Source: JAJFFW01 sp038531315
Lineage (GTDB): Bacteria > Pseudomonadota > Alphaproteobacteria > Caulobacterales > Parvularculaceae
Assembly: GCA_038531315.1 (NCBI GenBank)
Contig: JBCBBT010000027.1
Location: forward strand, 1 to 44,025
Length of the DNA: 44,025 bases
Reading direction: 5' to 3'
Part shown: positions 33,452 to 41,060 of the stretch, piece after piece
Position numbering within the stretch: the stretch's first letter is position 1
Layout: each line of letters opens with the position of its first letter
Notes under the pieces: generated by a model
What the model was told of the DNA's origin: nothing
The model's input: only the letters and a program-made list of their open reading frames with translations
Database searches by the model: none
Program-made: the position numbers and the translations under genes

Positions 33452-34846
33452 TTAGCCTTCTTTCTTGTCGCCATCGCTCCACAGGCGTTTCCACCAGGGA
33501 TCTTTCTTGGGCGGTGTGAACGACTGGCCGCCTTCATTCATCCGGTCACGAATATCCTGAATGTCCCAACCGGTGAGATTGGCGAGGGTTTGCGCCTCGC
33601 GCTCAAACCGTTTCGGCAACGCCGCGCGGTATTCGTCGGCGGCTTCGCATTGCGCATCACCTGTATAGGGATGGCGCAGCACATACCGACCCTGATAGTT
33701 CTGCCGATCGCGGGTTTCCTTGAACATTAAGTCTTCCGGAAAGGTCTCGGCGTCGTAGCGCACATGCAGCCGCGTGACAAAAACATCGCGCGCGGCGCTC
33801 TTGCCGCGCCGCCGCCGTGAGATCTGTTCGTCATTCTGGCGCGCGAGATCGCCGACCCAGTAAACGCCAAGCTCGTTCAATTCGTCATCGGATAAAGGAT
33901 CGGCCGCACAAGGATCGCACCAGTTCATGTCCCAGGCGTATTCAAGGAAGACGGCGCGATTGTTTTCCTTTTCCGCCGCGGTCGTGAACATCGCCTTGTA
34001 AAAGTCGCCGAATTCCTGCTTGACGTATACCGGCACGTCCATGTTCGACGGCAGCTTTACGGTTCGATAGTTCGTCGTCTCCACCCGGCCTTTGCGCGTC
34101 AGCGTAAACACAAAGAGCTCCTGTTTGCCGTTGGCGTTGACGGTCCCGAGCCGGATCGGCAGCATGAATTTCGGGCTCTCAAAAGCGATCTGCAGTGGAC
34201 GGAGATATTTCAGCCCGGTCTCGGCCTGTTCTTCGAGGTTTACTTTCGCAACGAAAAATTTGGTGTCCTGCTTGATATAACTCTCAAGGGTCTTTTCCGC
34301 CCCATCAGGAATCTTGTAGCCATTGTCGGTGAGCCATGCGGCGAGACCGTCCGACTGCGTGGCGGAAAGGATCTGGATGTCGTATTCCCCGACGGTGTAT
34401 TCCGCCTCGATGGTCACGCCGTAGCCTTTTTCTTTGGCCGCTGGCGCGGCGCTTTCGGCTTGCCCAAGCCGGCGTGATGTAATGATGACTTCGTCATATT
34501 CGGCGCGCAGGCAAGGGTCTTCATCAAAATACTCAACCAGCCGCGGCGCTGTGTAGGCGTCCAGATGATCAATGATCGCGTTTTCGCTGACATTAATCTG
34601 ACCTTCTTCGAGCACCACCGGCACGGGGATCACCATAGCGAACTCATTCAACGCACCCTGATAGTCGTTGGCCATGGTGATGACGGTGCGGTCATTGTCG
34701 CGCATGATGGCGACCTTCGAGGCTTTATTGAAAAGCTTGGTGTCGGCCTTGGCGACATAGAATCCGCAAAACGCGACTGCGCCGCCCGTTGCGGTCAAGA
34801 GCCCGACGGCTGCGCTCGCCGCCAGCAATGTGCGTTTGATTTTCAT
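33452..34846 (-). CDS. DUF2330 domain protein, exported
   Basis: A 464-residue exported protein of unknown function. The ATG at 34846 gives a clear signal peptide (MKIKRTLLAASAAVGLL ... GGAVA), and AGGGAGA precedes it. The mature protein starts FCGFYVAKADTKLFNKAS, the conserved opening of DUF2330 proteins, followed by VITMANDYQGALNEFAMVIPVPV. Several Cys occur in pairs (about residues 315-320, CDPC). No catalytic motif is evident. It lies 40 bases after the RnfD-like gene on the same strand, so the two probably form an operon. The C-terminus is basic and tryptophan-rich (DPWWKRLW). Confidence 0.85.
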   Translation of the reverse strand: MKIKRTLLAASAAVGLLTATGGAVAFCGFYVAKADTKLFNKASKVAIMRDNDRTVITMANDYQGALNEFAMVIPVPVVLEEGQINVSENAIIDHLDAYTAPRLVEYFDEDPCLRAEYDEVIITSRRLGQAESAAPAAKEKGYGVTIEAEYTVGEYDIQILSATQSDGLAAWLTDNGYKIPDGAEKTLESYIKQDTKFFVAKVNLEEQAETGLKYLRPLQIAFESPKFMLPIRLGTVNANGKQELFVFTLTRKGRVETTNYRTVKLPSNMDVPVYVKQEFGDFYKAMFTTAAEKENNRAVFLEYAWDMNWCDPCAADPLSDDELNELGVYWVGDLARQNDEQISRRRRGKSAARDVFVTRLHVRYDAETFPEDLMFKETRDRQNYQGRYVLRHPYTGDAQCEAADEYRAALPKRFEREAQTLANLTGWDIQDIRDRMNEGGQSFTPPKKDPWWKRLWSDGDKKEG

Positions 34847-34886
34847 TGTTGATCTCCCTTGGGGCTGCCCATTATTTGTTATTCGT

Positions 34887-35804
34887 TTACGGCTGGAATA
34901 CTTTTGGCAATGGCGGTCTCGGCGCGACAGCTGATGGCGCGACAGTTGATGGCGCTGCGGGCGAGGGCGCAACCGGCGCCGGCAAAATGCGCGCAGGTCG
35001 CCATTGATAGAGCGGCGCCGGATCAACCATCTCTAGCAATGGCCGCACGGCGCAGATCAGCGCCAGCGCGTAGAAAAGTCCGTCCTGAACAAACAGATGA
35101 TAGCTCATCCAGTAGGCGAGAAGCGCTGCGGCGACCGAGAACGCGGCCCGCGCGCGGGCGCCGTCGGGCGTCGTCTTCGGGTCGGAAATCATGAAAAAAG
35201 CAAACAGAATGAGGGCGCCGTTTTGCAGGCGCAAAAGCGGTATCTGAAGCGGATCGCCGAGCCACAGCGCGCGCGCAATGATCAGCGCCGCGAAGGTTCC
35301 AAGAAAAATCAGCGGCACATCGAGCCGCGCGGCGCGGTAGACGACAAACATCCCTGCGCCCGCCATCACGGCGGCAAGCCAGATCGCCGTTCCCCATTGC
35401 CCGGGGGTCGTCCACACAGCCCCGGAAAACAGGAGCATCGCGACAATCCCGAAATTGGCCGGATTAAAGAGGTGCTTGCCCCTGGCGCGCAGCGCAAATT
35501 TTGACCCGATCGCGATCAGCGCCGCCAGCGCCAGGGCGCCGGGATGATCGGCGCGCAACAAGAGCGTCAGCGACAAGGCGGTGATCAGCGGGCTGCGCCA
35601 GTCGAATGCGACGGCGTTCATGACAGAGCCGAGCCACTGCGCGAGCATGGCGGCGCTCACAATCGCGACGATATCGATCCACTCGATGGCGAAGGCGCGC
35701 GCCGTAATCCCAAACGCCAGCAGCGTCGATAAGGCGGCGATCTGAAAAAGCCGCGGGTCGCGCGGCAATATCTGCTGGAAAAAATGAGCTTTCGAACCGG
35801 TCAC
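34887..35804 (-). CDS. NqrB/RnfD-like membrane protein
   Basis: A 305-residue protein with about nine to ten membrane helices resembling the NqrB/RnfD subunits of sodium-pumping NADH:quinone oxidoreductase and Rnf. Conserved parts are ITALSLTLLLRADHPG, GKHLFNPANFGIVAML and FFMISDPKTTPDG (typical of RnfD). The other Nqr/Rnf subunits are not nearby, so it is a stand-alone homologue. The C-terminal 35 residues are a Pro/Ala/Ser/Val repeat (VAPSPAAPSTVAPSAVAP) encoded partly by a tandem duplication. It is probably co-transcribed with the DUF2330 gene. Confidence 0.78.
   Translation of the reverse strand: MTGSKAHFFQQILPRDPRLFQIAALSTLLAFGITARAFAIEWIDIVAIVSAAMLAQWLGSVMNAVAFDWRSPLITALSLTLLLRADHPGALALAALIAIGSKFALRARGKHLFNPANFGIVAMLLFSGAVWTTPGQWGTAIWLAAVMAGAGMFVVYRAARLDVPLIFLGTFAALIIARALWLGDPLQIPLLRLQNGALILFAFFMISDPKTTPDGARARAAFSVAAALLAYWMSYHLFVQDGLFYALALICAVRPLLEMVDPAPLYQWRPARILPAPVAPSPAAPSTVAPSAVAPRPPLPKVFQP
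34926..34955. repeat. 15-base tandem duplication in the RnfD-like C-terminal tail
   Basis: GACAGCTGATGGCGC is followed by GACAGTTGATGGCGC, differing at one base. On the minus strand it encodes part of the Val-Ala-Pro-Ser repeat. Confidence 0.85.
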
Positions 35805-35923
35805 AATACTGCTCTTAAAGTCGAGGAGTGCGGCTAAATTCTGTTCATGACCCGATTATCGTAAGGCGTTTCGGCGACAGCGTTAACGGCCTTCTCAAAG
35901 CGCCAGAACCGGCGCAATGCGCG

Positions 35924-37888
35924 CTAGTCGCCGTGAAAAAAGTCATAGATCCGCTGGGCGAGGGCGCTTGAGACCCCTTCGACGGCGGCGAGGTCGGCGG
36001 GCTTGGCGCGCGCCACGGCTTTGGCGGAGCCGAAGTGGTTCATCAGGGCGCGTTTGCGCGCTGCGCCGACGCCGGGAATATCGTCAACCGGATTGGCGCT
36101 GATTGCTTTCTTGCGCTTTGCGCGATGGGCGCCGATAGCGTAGCGGTGCGCTTCGTCGCGCAGCTTCTGGATGAAAAAGAGCGCCGGGTCGCGCGGCGGC
36201 AAGGTGAAGATATCGCGTCCGGGCATCACGACCTGCTCGCCGGTGGCGCCGGCCGTGCGGTCAGCGCGCTTTTCGCCCCGTTCGTCTTCGCGGCGTCCTT
36301 TTGCAACAGCGATGATCGCCGGTCCATCCGTTTGCGGATCAAGGCCGATCTCTTCCATGACCGAAAGCGCCGTTGACAATTGCCCTTTGCCGCCGTCAAG
36401 GATGATGAGGTCCGGCCGCGCGGCGGCGTCGTCTTCCTTGACCATGCGCGCAAGGCGGCGCGTTAAAACCTCGCGCATCATCGCGTAGTCGTCGCCCGGC
36501 GTCAGCGACGTCTCCTTGATATTGAACTTGCGATACTGATTTTTCACAAACCCTTCGGGGCCCGCGACGATCATGCCGCCGACGGCGTTAGAGCCCTGAA
36601 TGTGGGAGTTGTCGTAGACCTCGATGCGCTCGGGCATGGCGTCAAGCGCGAGCACCTCTGCGAGGCGTTTGAGGCTCTTTGTCTGGCTGGCGGTTTCCGC
36701 GAGGCGGCGGCCCAGCGCCTCGCGCGCATTCATGGCGGCGGCGTCGGTAAGGTCGCGCTTTTCGCCGCGCTGCGGGGTCAGGATCTGAACCTTCCTGTTG
36801 GTGCGCACGCTGAGCGCTTCTTCGAGCAACGCCGATTGGGGCGGGGCGACATTCGTCAGGATCAGGCGCGGCGCCTCGCGGGCGTCGTAAAATTGCGCCA
36901 TAAAAGCGTCGAGGATCGCCGCCGGCGCCTCGTCGCGATCATGTTTTGGAAAATAGGCGTGGTTGCCCCAATTCTGGCCGGCGCGGAAGAAAAATACCTG
37001 AACGCAGGCCTGACCGCCGTCGCAATGGATCGCAAAGACGTCGGCCTCGGCGACGCCGCCGGGATTAATATCCTGACTGCCCTGAATATAAGTGAGCGCG
37101 CGGATGCGGTCGCGCAGCGCGGCGGCGCGCTCATAATCGAGCGCCGCCGCCGCCGCTTCCATTTCCCGCGAAAGCGACTGTTGAACGCTTTTGTCGCCGC
37201 CCTTGAGAAACGCCTTGGCGTCGTCGGTCAGCCCGCGATAGTCCTCCTTCGAGATCAGATCGACGCAGGGCGCCGCGCAGCGCTTGATCTGATGCAAAAG
37301 ACACGGCCGCGTGCGGGCCTCGTAGACGCTGTCAGTGCAACTGCGCAGAAGAAACGCTTTCTGCAAGGTGTTCAGCGTGCGGTTGACCGCGCCGGCGGAA
37401 GCGAACGGGCCGTAATAATCCCCGGGTCGTTTGCGCGCGCCGCGATGTTTTAATATTTGCGGCGCATCGTGATCTTCCGCAATTAGGATATAAGGAAACG
37501 ACTTGTCGTCGCGCAGAATAATATTGTAACGCGGCTTTAGCTGTTTGATCAGGTTCGCTTCGAGCAGGAGCGCTTCGGTTTCCGACCCCGTAACGACAAA
37601 TTCCATCGCCCGCGTCTCGGCGATCATCCGCATGATGCGATTTGAATGGCCGCCGGACTTGGCGTAACTCGTGACCCGATTTTTAAGATTTTTCGCTTTG
37701 CCGACATAAAGAACATCGCCGTCCGCCCCCAGCATGCGGTAGACGCCGGGTTTCGTCGGCAGGCGTTTGACATAGTCGCCAATCAGCGCGGCGCCGGTCA
37801 GCGCCGTTGTCGGAACGGCGTCATCGGGCGGCGCTGCGGCGCTGTCAGGATCGGCGGAAGGGGCGGCCATGGCTTTAGATAAAGGCAT
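35924..37888 (-). CDS. uvrC: Excinuclease ABC subunit C
   Basis: Makes both incisions around bulky DNA lesions in nucleotide excision repair. The 654-residue protein has the N-terminal GIY-YIG nuclease (PGVYRMLGADGDVLYVGKAK), a cysteine-containing TRPCLLHQIKRCAAPCVD segment, and the UVR motif LDYERAAALRDRI. The C-terminal endonuclease domain follows (EVYDNSHIQGSNAVGGMIV, ILDGGKGQL), then tandem helix-hairpin-helix motifs (IPGVGAARKRALMNHFG). I chose the ATG at 37888; an ATG at 37870 and a TTG at 37906 are alternatives, and none has a clear ribosome binding site. The first 35 residues are Ala/Pro-rich and variable. Confidence 0.96.
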   Translation of the reverse strand: MPLSKAMAAPSADPDSAAAPPDDAVPTTALTGAALIGDYVKRLPTKPGVYRMLGADGDVLYVGKAKNLKNRVTSYAKSGGHSNRIMRMIAETRAMEFVVTGSETEALLLEANLIKQLKPRYNIILRDDKSFPYILIAEDHDAPQILKHRGARKRPGDYYGPFASAGAVNRTLNTLQKAFLLRSCTDSVYEARTRPCLLHQIKRCAAPCVDLISKEDYRGLTDDAKAFLKGGDKSVQQSLSREMEAAAAALDYERAAALRDRIRALTYIQGSQDINPGGVAEADVFAIHCDGGQACVQVFFFRAGQNWGNHAYFPKHDRDEAPAAILDAFMAQFYDAREAPRLILTNVAPPQSALLEEALSVRTNRKVQILTPQRGEKRDLTDAAAMNAREALGRRLAETASQTKSLKRLAEVLALDAMPERIEVYDNSHIQGSNAVGGMIVAGPEGFVKNQYRKFNIKETSLTPGDDYAMMREVLTRRLARMVKEDDAAARPDLIILDGGKGQLSTALSVMEEIGLDPQTDGPAIIAVAKGRREDERGEKRADRTAGATGEQVVMPGRDIFTLPPRDPALFFIQKLRDEAHRYAIGAHRAKRKKAISANPVDDIPGVGAARKRALMNHFGSAKAVARAKPADLAAVEGVSSALAQRIYDFFHGD

Positions 37889-37961
37889 TCGGCGACGATT
37901 TACCAACAGCTTTGATCAGCGATTTAACCGATCCTCGACGGCTTTGCGGCATTAATGGGCT

Positions 37962-38450
37962 ATGCGGGTGTCTCTGACAGTGACCGATGATGCGGTGATC
38001 AAGGCGGGGTTTTTTGTTGCGCTGCTTTGCTTTGGCGTTGCGATTATCGCCTTCGCCGCGCGCGACCATGAGCGTGCGCAGGCGAGCCTTGCCTGGCCCG
38101 CGGTCGACGGCGTGGTGATCGCGGCCGCCGGCCCGCCGGTTGGCGATCCGCGTTACGCTTATAACTGGCGAGGCAGAAATTATCAGGGAACGCGCCGGCG
38201 CTTTATCACTGCGCCCGCGCGGCTCGCGGTCGCCGACGTTCTCGACCGCGCGGCGGGCAACGCGCGCGCCCATGCGCCCGGCGACGTCCTGCAGATTTAT
38301 GTATCGCCCGATCAGCCGCAATTGTCGGTCGTCACTCCCGGCGGCTCGCGCCCGGTGTTTCTCATGATTGTCGGGGTCGGCGCGCTGCTTTCGTTTTTTG
38401 GCGTCGGCGGTCTGTTGCGTGCGGCGGCGACGGTCTTCGGCGAAGGCTAG
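37962..38450 (+). CDS. DUF3592-like membrane protein
   Basis: A 162-residue protein with two membrane helices (about 14-33 and 132-153) around an extracytoplasmic domain. WPAVDGVVIAAA, YAYNWRGRNYQGTRR, HAPGDVLQIYVSPDQPQLSVV resemble the DUF3592 family, whose function is not established. It is divergent from uvrC, 73 bases from its ATG, and overlaps the 3' end of folB by four bases in the opposite direction. Confidence 0.7.
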   Translation: MRVSLTVTDDAVIKAGFFVALLCFGVAIIAFAARDHERAQASLAWPAVDGVVIAAAGPPVGDPRYAYNWRGRNYQGTRRRFITAPARLAVADVLDRAAGNARAHAPGDVLQIYVSPDQPQLSVVTPGGSRPVFLMIVGVGALLSFFGVGGLLRAAATVFGEG

Positions 38451-38830
38451 AGCGCGCGCCGGCGCCGCGCGATGGCCCCGCGACGGGGCGCGTCATCGCA
38501 ATCGCGGACGGCGACTTTGACGTGGGCGGCGCGCGCCATCGGATGATCGACGCCCAGATCGGCGATCGCAGCCGCCAATTTGTCGGGGCGCGTCTCGCGC
38601 GCTTCGGCGACCAGCGCCTTTATCGCCTGGGTCAGCTTGTTGTAGCAGACGACATCTTCAAGATTTTCCGAAAGCGGATCATCGGGCTCGGTCACATCGA
38701 CTTCGATATCGACGATGATGTCGCCGCCCACGCCGGCGCTGGCGGCGGTATTGCCGTCAACGTCAGCGACCGGCGCCGGCAGCGCCAGACCGTAGACGAA
38801 TATGGTGCGGACAACGGGCGCGGCGCTCAC
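38447..38830 (-). CDS. folB: Divergent dihydroneopterin aldolase (FolB) homologue
   Basis: A 127-residue member of the FolB/FolX family by its fold motifs: RTIFVYGLALPAPVAD at the start, VDIEVDVTEPDDPLSENLEDVVCYNKLTQAIKAL in the middle, and a final beta strand VKVAVRD. Active FolB enzymes normally show a conserved glutamate in the first turn and a catalytic lysine in a VxVxKP-type strand. Here the equivalents read ADVDGNTAAS and VAVRDCDDA, so both appear lost, and the C-terminus becomes a run of arginines. The start is GTG at 38830. It follows the FolM-like gene by 19 bases, the usual neighbour. It may have lost aldolase activity or act on another pterin. Confidence 0.7.
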   Translation of the reverse strand: MSAAPVVRTIFVYGLALPAPVADVDGNTAASAGVGGDIIVDIEVDVTEPDDPLSENLEDVVCYNKLTQAIKALVAEARETRPDKLAAAIADLGVDHPMARAAHVKVAVRDCDDAPRRGAIARRRRAL

Positions 38831-38849
38831 GGGAGGGGCTCAAACCTTG

Positions 38850-39632
38850 TTATTCGTTGATCATGACGTCCGGCGTCTGCCAGACAAGATGTTGGCCGCC
38901 GTCGACAGCGATCATTTGTCCGGTGACGGCGCGGGCGGACAACAAATAACGCAAGGCCGCGACAATGTCGTCCGGGTCCGCGCCATGGCCCAGCACGGTC
39001 GCTTCATTTTGCTGGCGCCAGTCATCTTCGGACTGGCGTTTGTTGCGCATGGTGGGGCCGGGACCGATGGCATTGACCCTGACGCCGCGGGGCCCCAACG
39101 CCTGCGCAAGCGTTTGCGTCATTGTCCATAACGCGGCCTTGGAAACCGTATAGCTCAGAAATTGCGGCGTCAGCTTCCAGACCCGTTGATCGATCAGATT
39201 GACAATCAACGCATGCGGATCATTAGTCGCCGCTTCCGGAACCTGCGCAGCGAAATCCTGCGCCAGTTTCGCCGGCGCGCGCAAATTGACTGACAGATGC
39301 GCGTTCCAGCTTTGTGCGGTCATTGTGTCGATGTCATCGCCCTCAAACAGCGAGGCGGAATTGACCAGCAGCGTCAACGGCCCGACGGCCGCCGTCGCCC
39401 GGGCGACAAGGCTCGCCGTCTCATCTTCGCTGGCGAGGTTTGCGCCGACCGCGACCGCTTTCCCGCCCTTTTGTTCGATCGCGGTGACGACGGCGCGCGC
39501 TTTTGTTTGCGAGCTGTTAAAATGGACCGCGACGGCGTAACCGTCATCGGCGAGCGCAAGCGCCATGGCCTTGCCGAGCCGATCGCCGGCCCCAGTCACA
39601 AGCGCCGCGCCTTTCTGGGTAACGCCGCTCAC
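38850..39632 (-). CDS. folM: Short-chain dehydrogenase, FolM/pteridine reductase-like
   Basis: A 260-residue short-chain dehydrogenase. The cofactor motif is VTGAGDRLGKAMALAL, the pteridine-reductase form of the glycine-rich loop, with HFNSSQTKA following. LLVNSASLFEGDD replaces the usual NNAG. The catalytic pair is YTVSKAAL, and RVNAIGPGPTM and GQMIAVDGGQHL complete the family pattern. It probably reduces dihydropterins or dihydrofolate. The GTG at 39632 is three bases after the antiporter's stop, so these genes, plus folB, form one operon. Confidence 0.82.
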   Translation of the reverse strand: MSGVTQKGAALVTGAGDRLGKAMALALADDGYAVAVHFNSSQTKARAVVTAIEQKGGKAVAVGANLASEDETASLVARATAAVGPLTLLVNSASLFEGDDIDTMTAQSWNAHLSVNLRAPAKLAQDFAAQVPEAATNDPHALIVNLIDQRVWKLTPQFLSYTVSKAALWTMTQTLAQALGPRGVRVNAIGPGPTMRNKRQSEDDWRQQNEATVLGHGADPDDIVAALRYLLSARAVTGQMIAVDGGQHLVWQTPDVMINE

Positions 39633-39635
39633 CGA

Positions 39636-40598
39636 CTAGCCGTTCGCGCTCAGCGCGAGGCCCGCGATGAAGGCGCTATAGGCGGCGACGTAAAAAAGTC
39701 CCGAGAGGCGTCCGACATCGCGGCGGGTGAAAATATAGACCGAGATCAACACCGCGGCGGCGACCATCACCGGCAATTCGAACGCCAGCGATTTCGTGTC
39801 GAAAGGCGCCGTGCCGACCAAACCGGCGGCGCCGCCAACCGCGAGCAGATTAAAGATGTTGGAGCCGACAACGCCGCCAATCGCAACGTCTGATTTTTTG
39901 TGAAACGCCGCGGCGACGACCGTCGCCAGTTCCGGCAGGGATGTGCCGAAGGCGATGATCGTCAGCCCGATGACTTCTTCGCGGATGCCGAGATCGGCCG
40001 CAAGCGCTCCGCCATAGGTGACGAGGAGATGCGCGCCGAGCGGCAGGCCGATGAGCCCCGCCACAATATAAAGACCCGTCTTCCAGCCGACGCCGGCGGC
40101 TTCGGCGTATTCGCTCACTTCATCAAGCATCGGATCGTCGCCATTCGCGGCGCGCGCCTTCAGCCCCATGTAGCTCACATAAAGAAGAATGCCGACCGCA
40201 AGGACGGCGCCGGCGACCGTGGCGATCTGGCCGGAGGTGTAGGCGAAGCCCGCGAACACGGCCGTCGCCGCCAGCATGACGATCGCATGGCGGCGCAAGC
40301 CCGCCACATTCGTGGTGATCGGATAAATGATCGCCGGCAGGCCCAACACCAGAAGGATGTTGGCGATATTCGAGCCGATAATGTTGCCGATGGCGATGCC
40401 GGCCTTGCCGCTCAAAACCGCCTGCACCGAAACCACAAGTTCCGGCGCCGATGTGCCGAACGCGACAATGGTGAGGCTGACAATGAGGGCGGGAATCCGG
40501 AGCGCCGTCGCAAGGCCGACCGCGCCGCGCACCAAAAGGTCGCCAGCGATCAGCAACACGGCCAGTCCGAGAACGATGAAAGCGATCGAAATGCCCAT
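39636..40598 (-). CDS. Calcium/sodium antiporter (YrbG-like CaCA family)
   Basis: A 320-residue protein with about ten membrane helices in two inverted halves. The two alpha repeats are plain: FGTSAPELVVSVQA with GNIIGSNIANILLVLG in the first half, and FGTSLPELATVVAAA with GGVVGSNIFNLLAVGG in the second. The glutamates in these repeats bind the cation. It exchanges Na+ or H+ for Ca2+ across the inner membrane. It is the first gene of the unit that continues into folM and folB. The exact ion pair is not certain. Confidence 0.92.
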   Translation of the reverse strand: MGISIAFIVLGLAVLLIAGDLLVRGAVGLATALRIPALIVSLTIVAFGTSAPELVVSVQAVLSGKAGIAIGNIIGSNIANILLVLGLPAIIYPITTNVAGLRRHAIVMLAATAVFAGFAYTSGQIATVAGAVLAVGILLYVSYMGLKARAANGDDPMLDEVSEYAEAAGVGWKTGLYIVAGLIGLPLGAHLLVTYGGALAADLGIREEVIGLTIIAFGTSLPELATVVAAAFHKKSDVAIGGVVGSNIFNLLAVGGAAGLVGTAPFDTKSLAFELPVMVAAAVLISVYIFTRRDVGRLSGLFYVAAYSAFIAGLALSANG

Positions 40599-40732
40599 GG
40601 AGCCCCTTTAAACGCGCAGCTAAGCCGGAGTCACCTTATGTGGCAATCCGAAAGATCGCGCGACAGGGACGGTCCTGTGAAAACCGGGCGCGGCGTTCGC
40701 AATTGCAGCATCGCCGCTCTGGGCCAGCGCTT

Positions 40733-40813
40733 TTAGTCAACGCGGCCTTTTTCAAGGAAGTTGAGCGCGGCCAGGAAAATCACAAAAGCCAGTATCAATG
40801 CGATGGCTGTCAT
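40733..40813 (-). CDS. Small single-helix membrane peptide (26 residues)
   Basis: A 26-residue open reading frame: MTAIALILAFVIFLAALNFL followed by the charged end EKGRVD. It is one membrane helix with a short polar tail. AGAGGT, six bases before the ATG, is a good ribosome binding site, and a plausible promoter lies 40-65 bases upstream, so I think it is translated. I do not recognise it; the size recalls KdpF or CydX-type subunits, but their partner genes are not nearby. It is on the minus strand, 134 bases before the antiporter gene. Confidence 0.6.
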   Translation of the reverse strand: MTAIALILAFVIFLAALNFLEKGRVD

Positions 40814-40849
40814 CACAGCACCTCTTTTATCGTCGCCCCCGTGACGAGG

Positions 40850-40878
40850 CATATAGGGTGAGCCGCCATCGGCGTCAC
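40850..40878 (-). promoter_or_regulatory. Candidate sigma-70 promoter of the 26-residue peptide gene
   Basis: On the minus strand, GTGACG (40878-40873) and TATATG (40855-40850) are separated by 17 bases, and the -10 lies 36 bases before the ATG at 40813. It may also serve the antiporter-folM-folB unit if no terminator intervenes; I saw none. Confidence 0.45.
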
Positions 40879-41060
40879 CCCCGCCAAGACAATTATGACC
40901 ATTCGCCACGGTTGCGGGGGTGAGGCCATGAAATTGGCTGAATAAATCCTCCGCTGCGCCGCCGCTGCGGCGGTCTTGCGCCCCATTACCTGTGGAAAAC
41001 CGACCCTGACGCTGGCGGCCCGCCGCCGTCGGCACTGTTCACGCGTATCGGGAGAGAGTA

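Noticed and set aside
40733..41035. 100-residue version of the small membrane peptide gene
   Set aside because: The upstream part is polar low complexity; the ribosome binding site and promoter place the start at the internal ATG at 40813.
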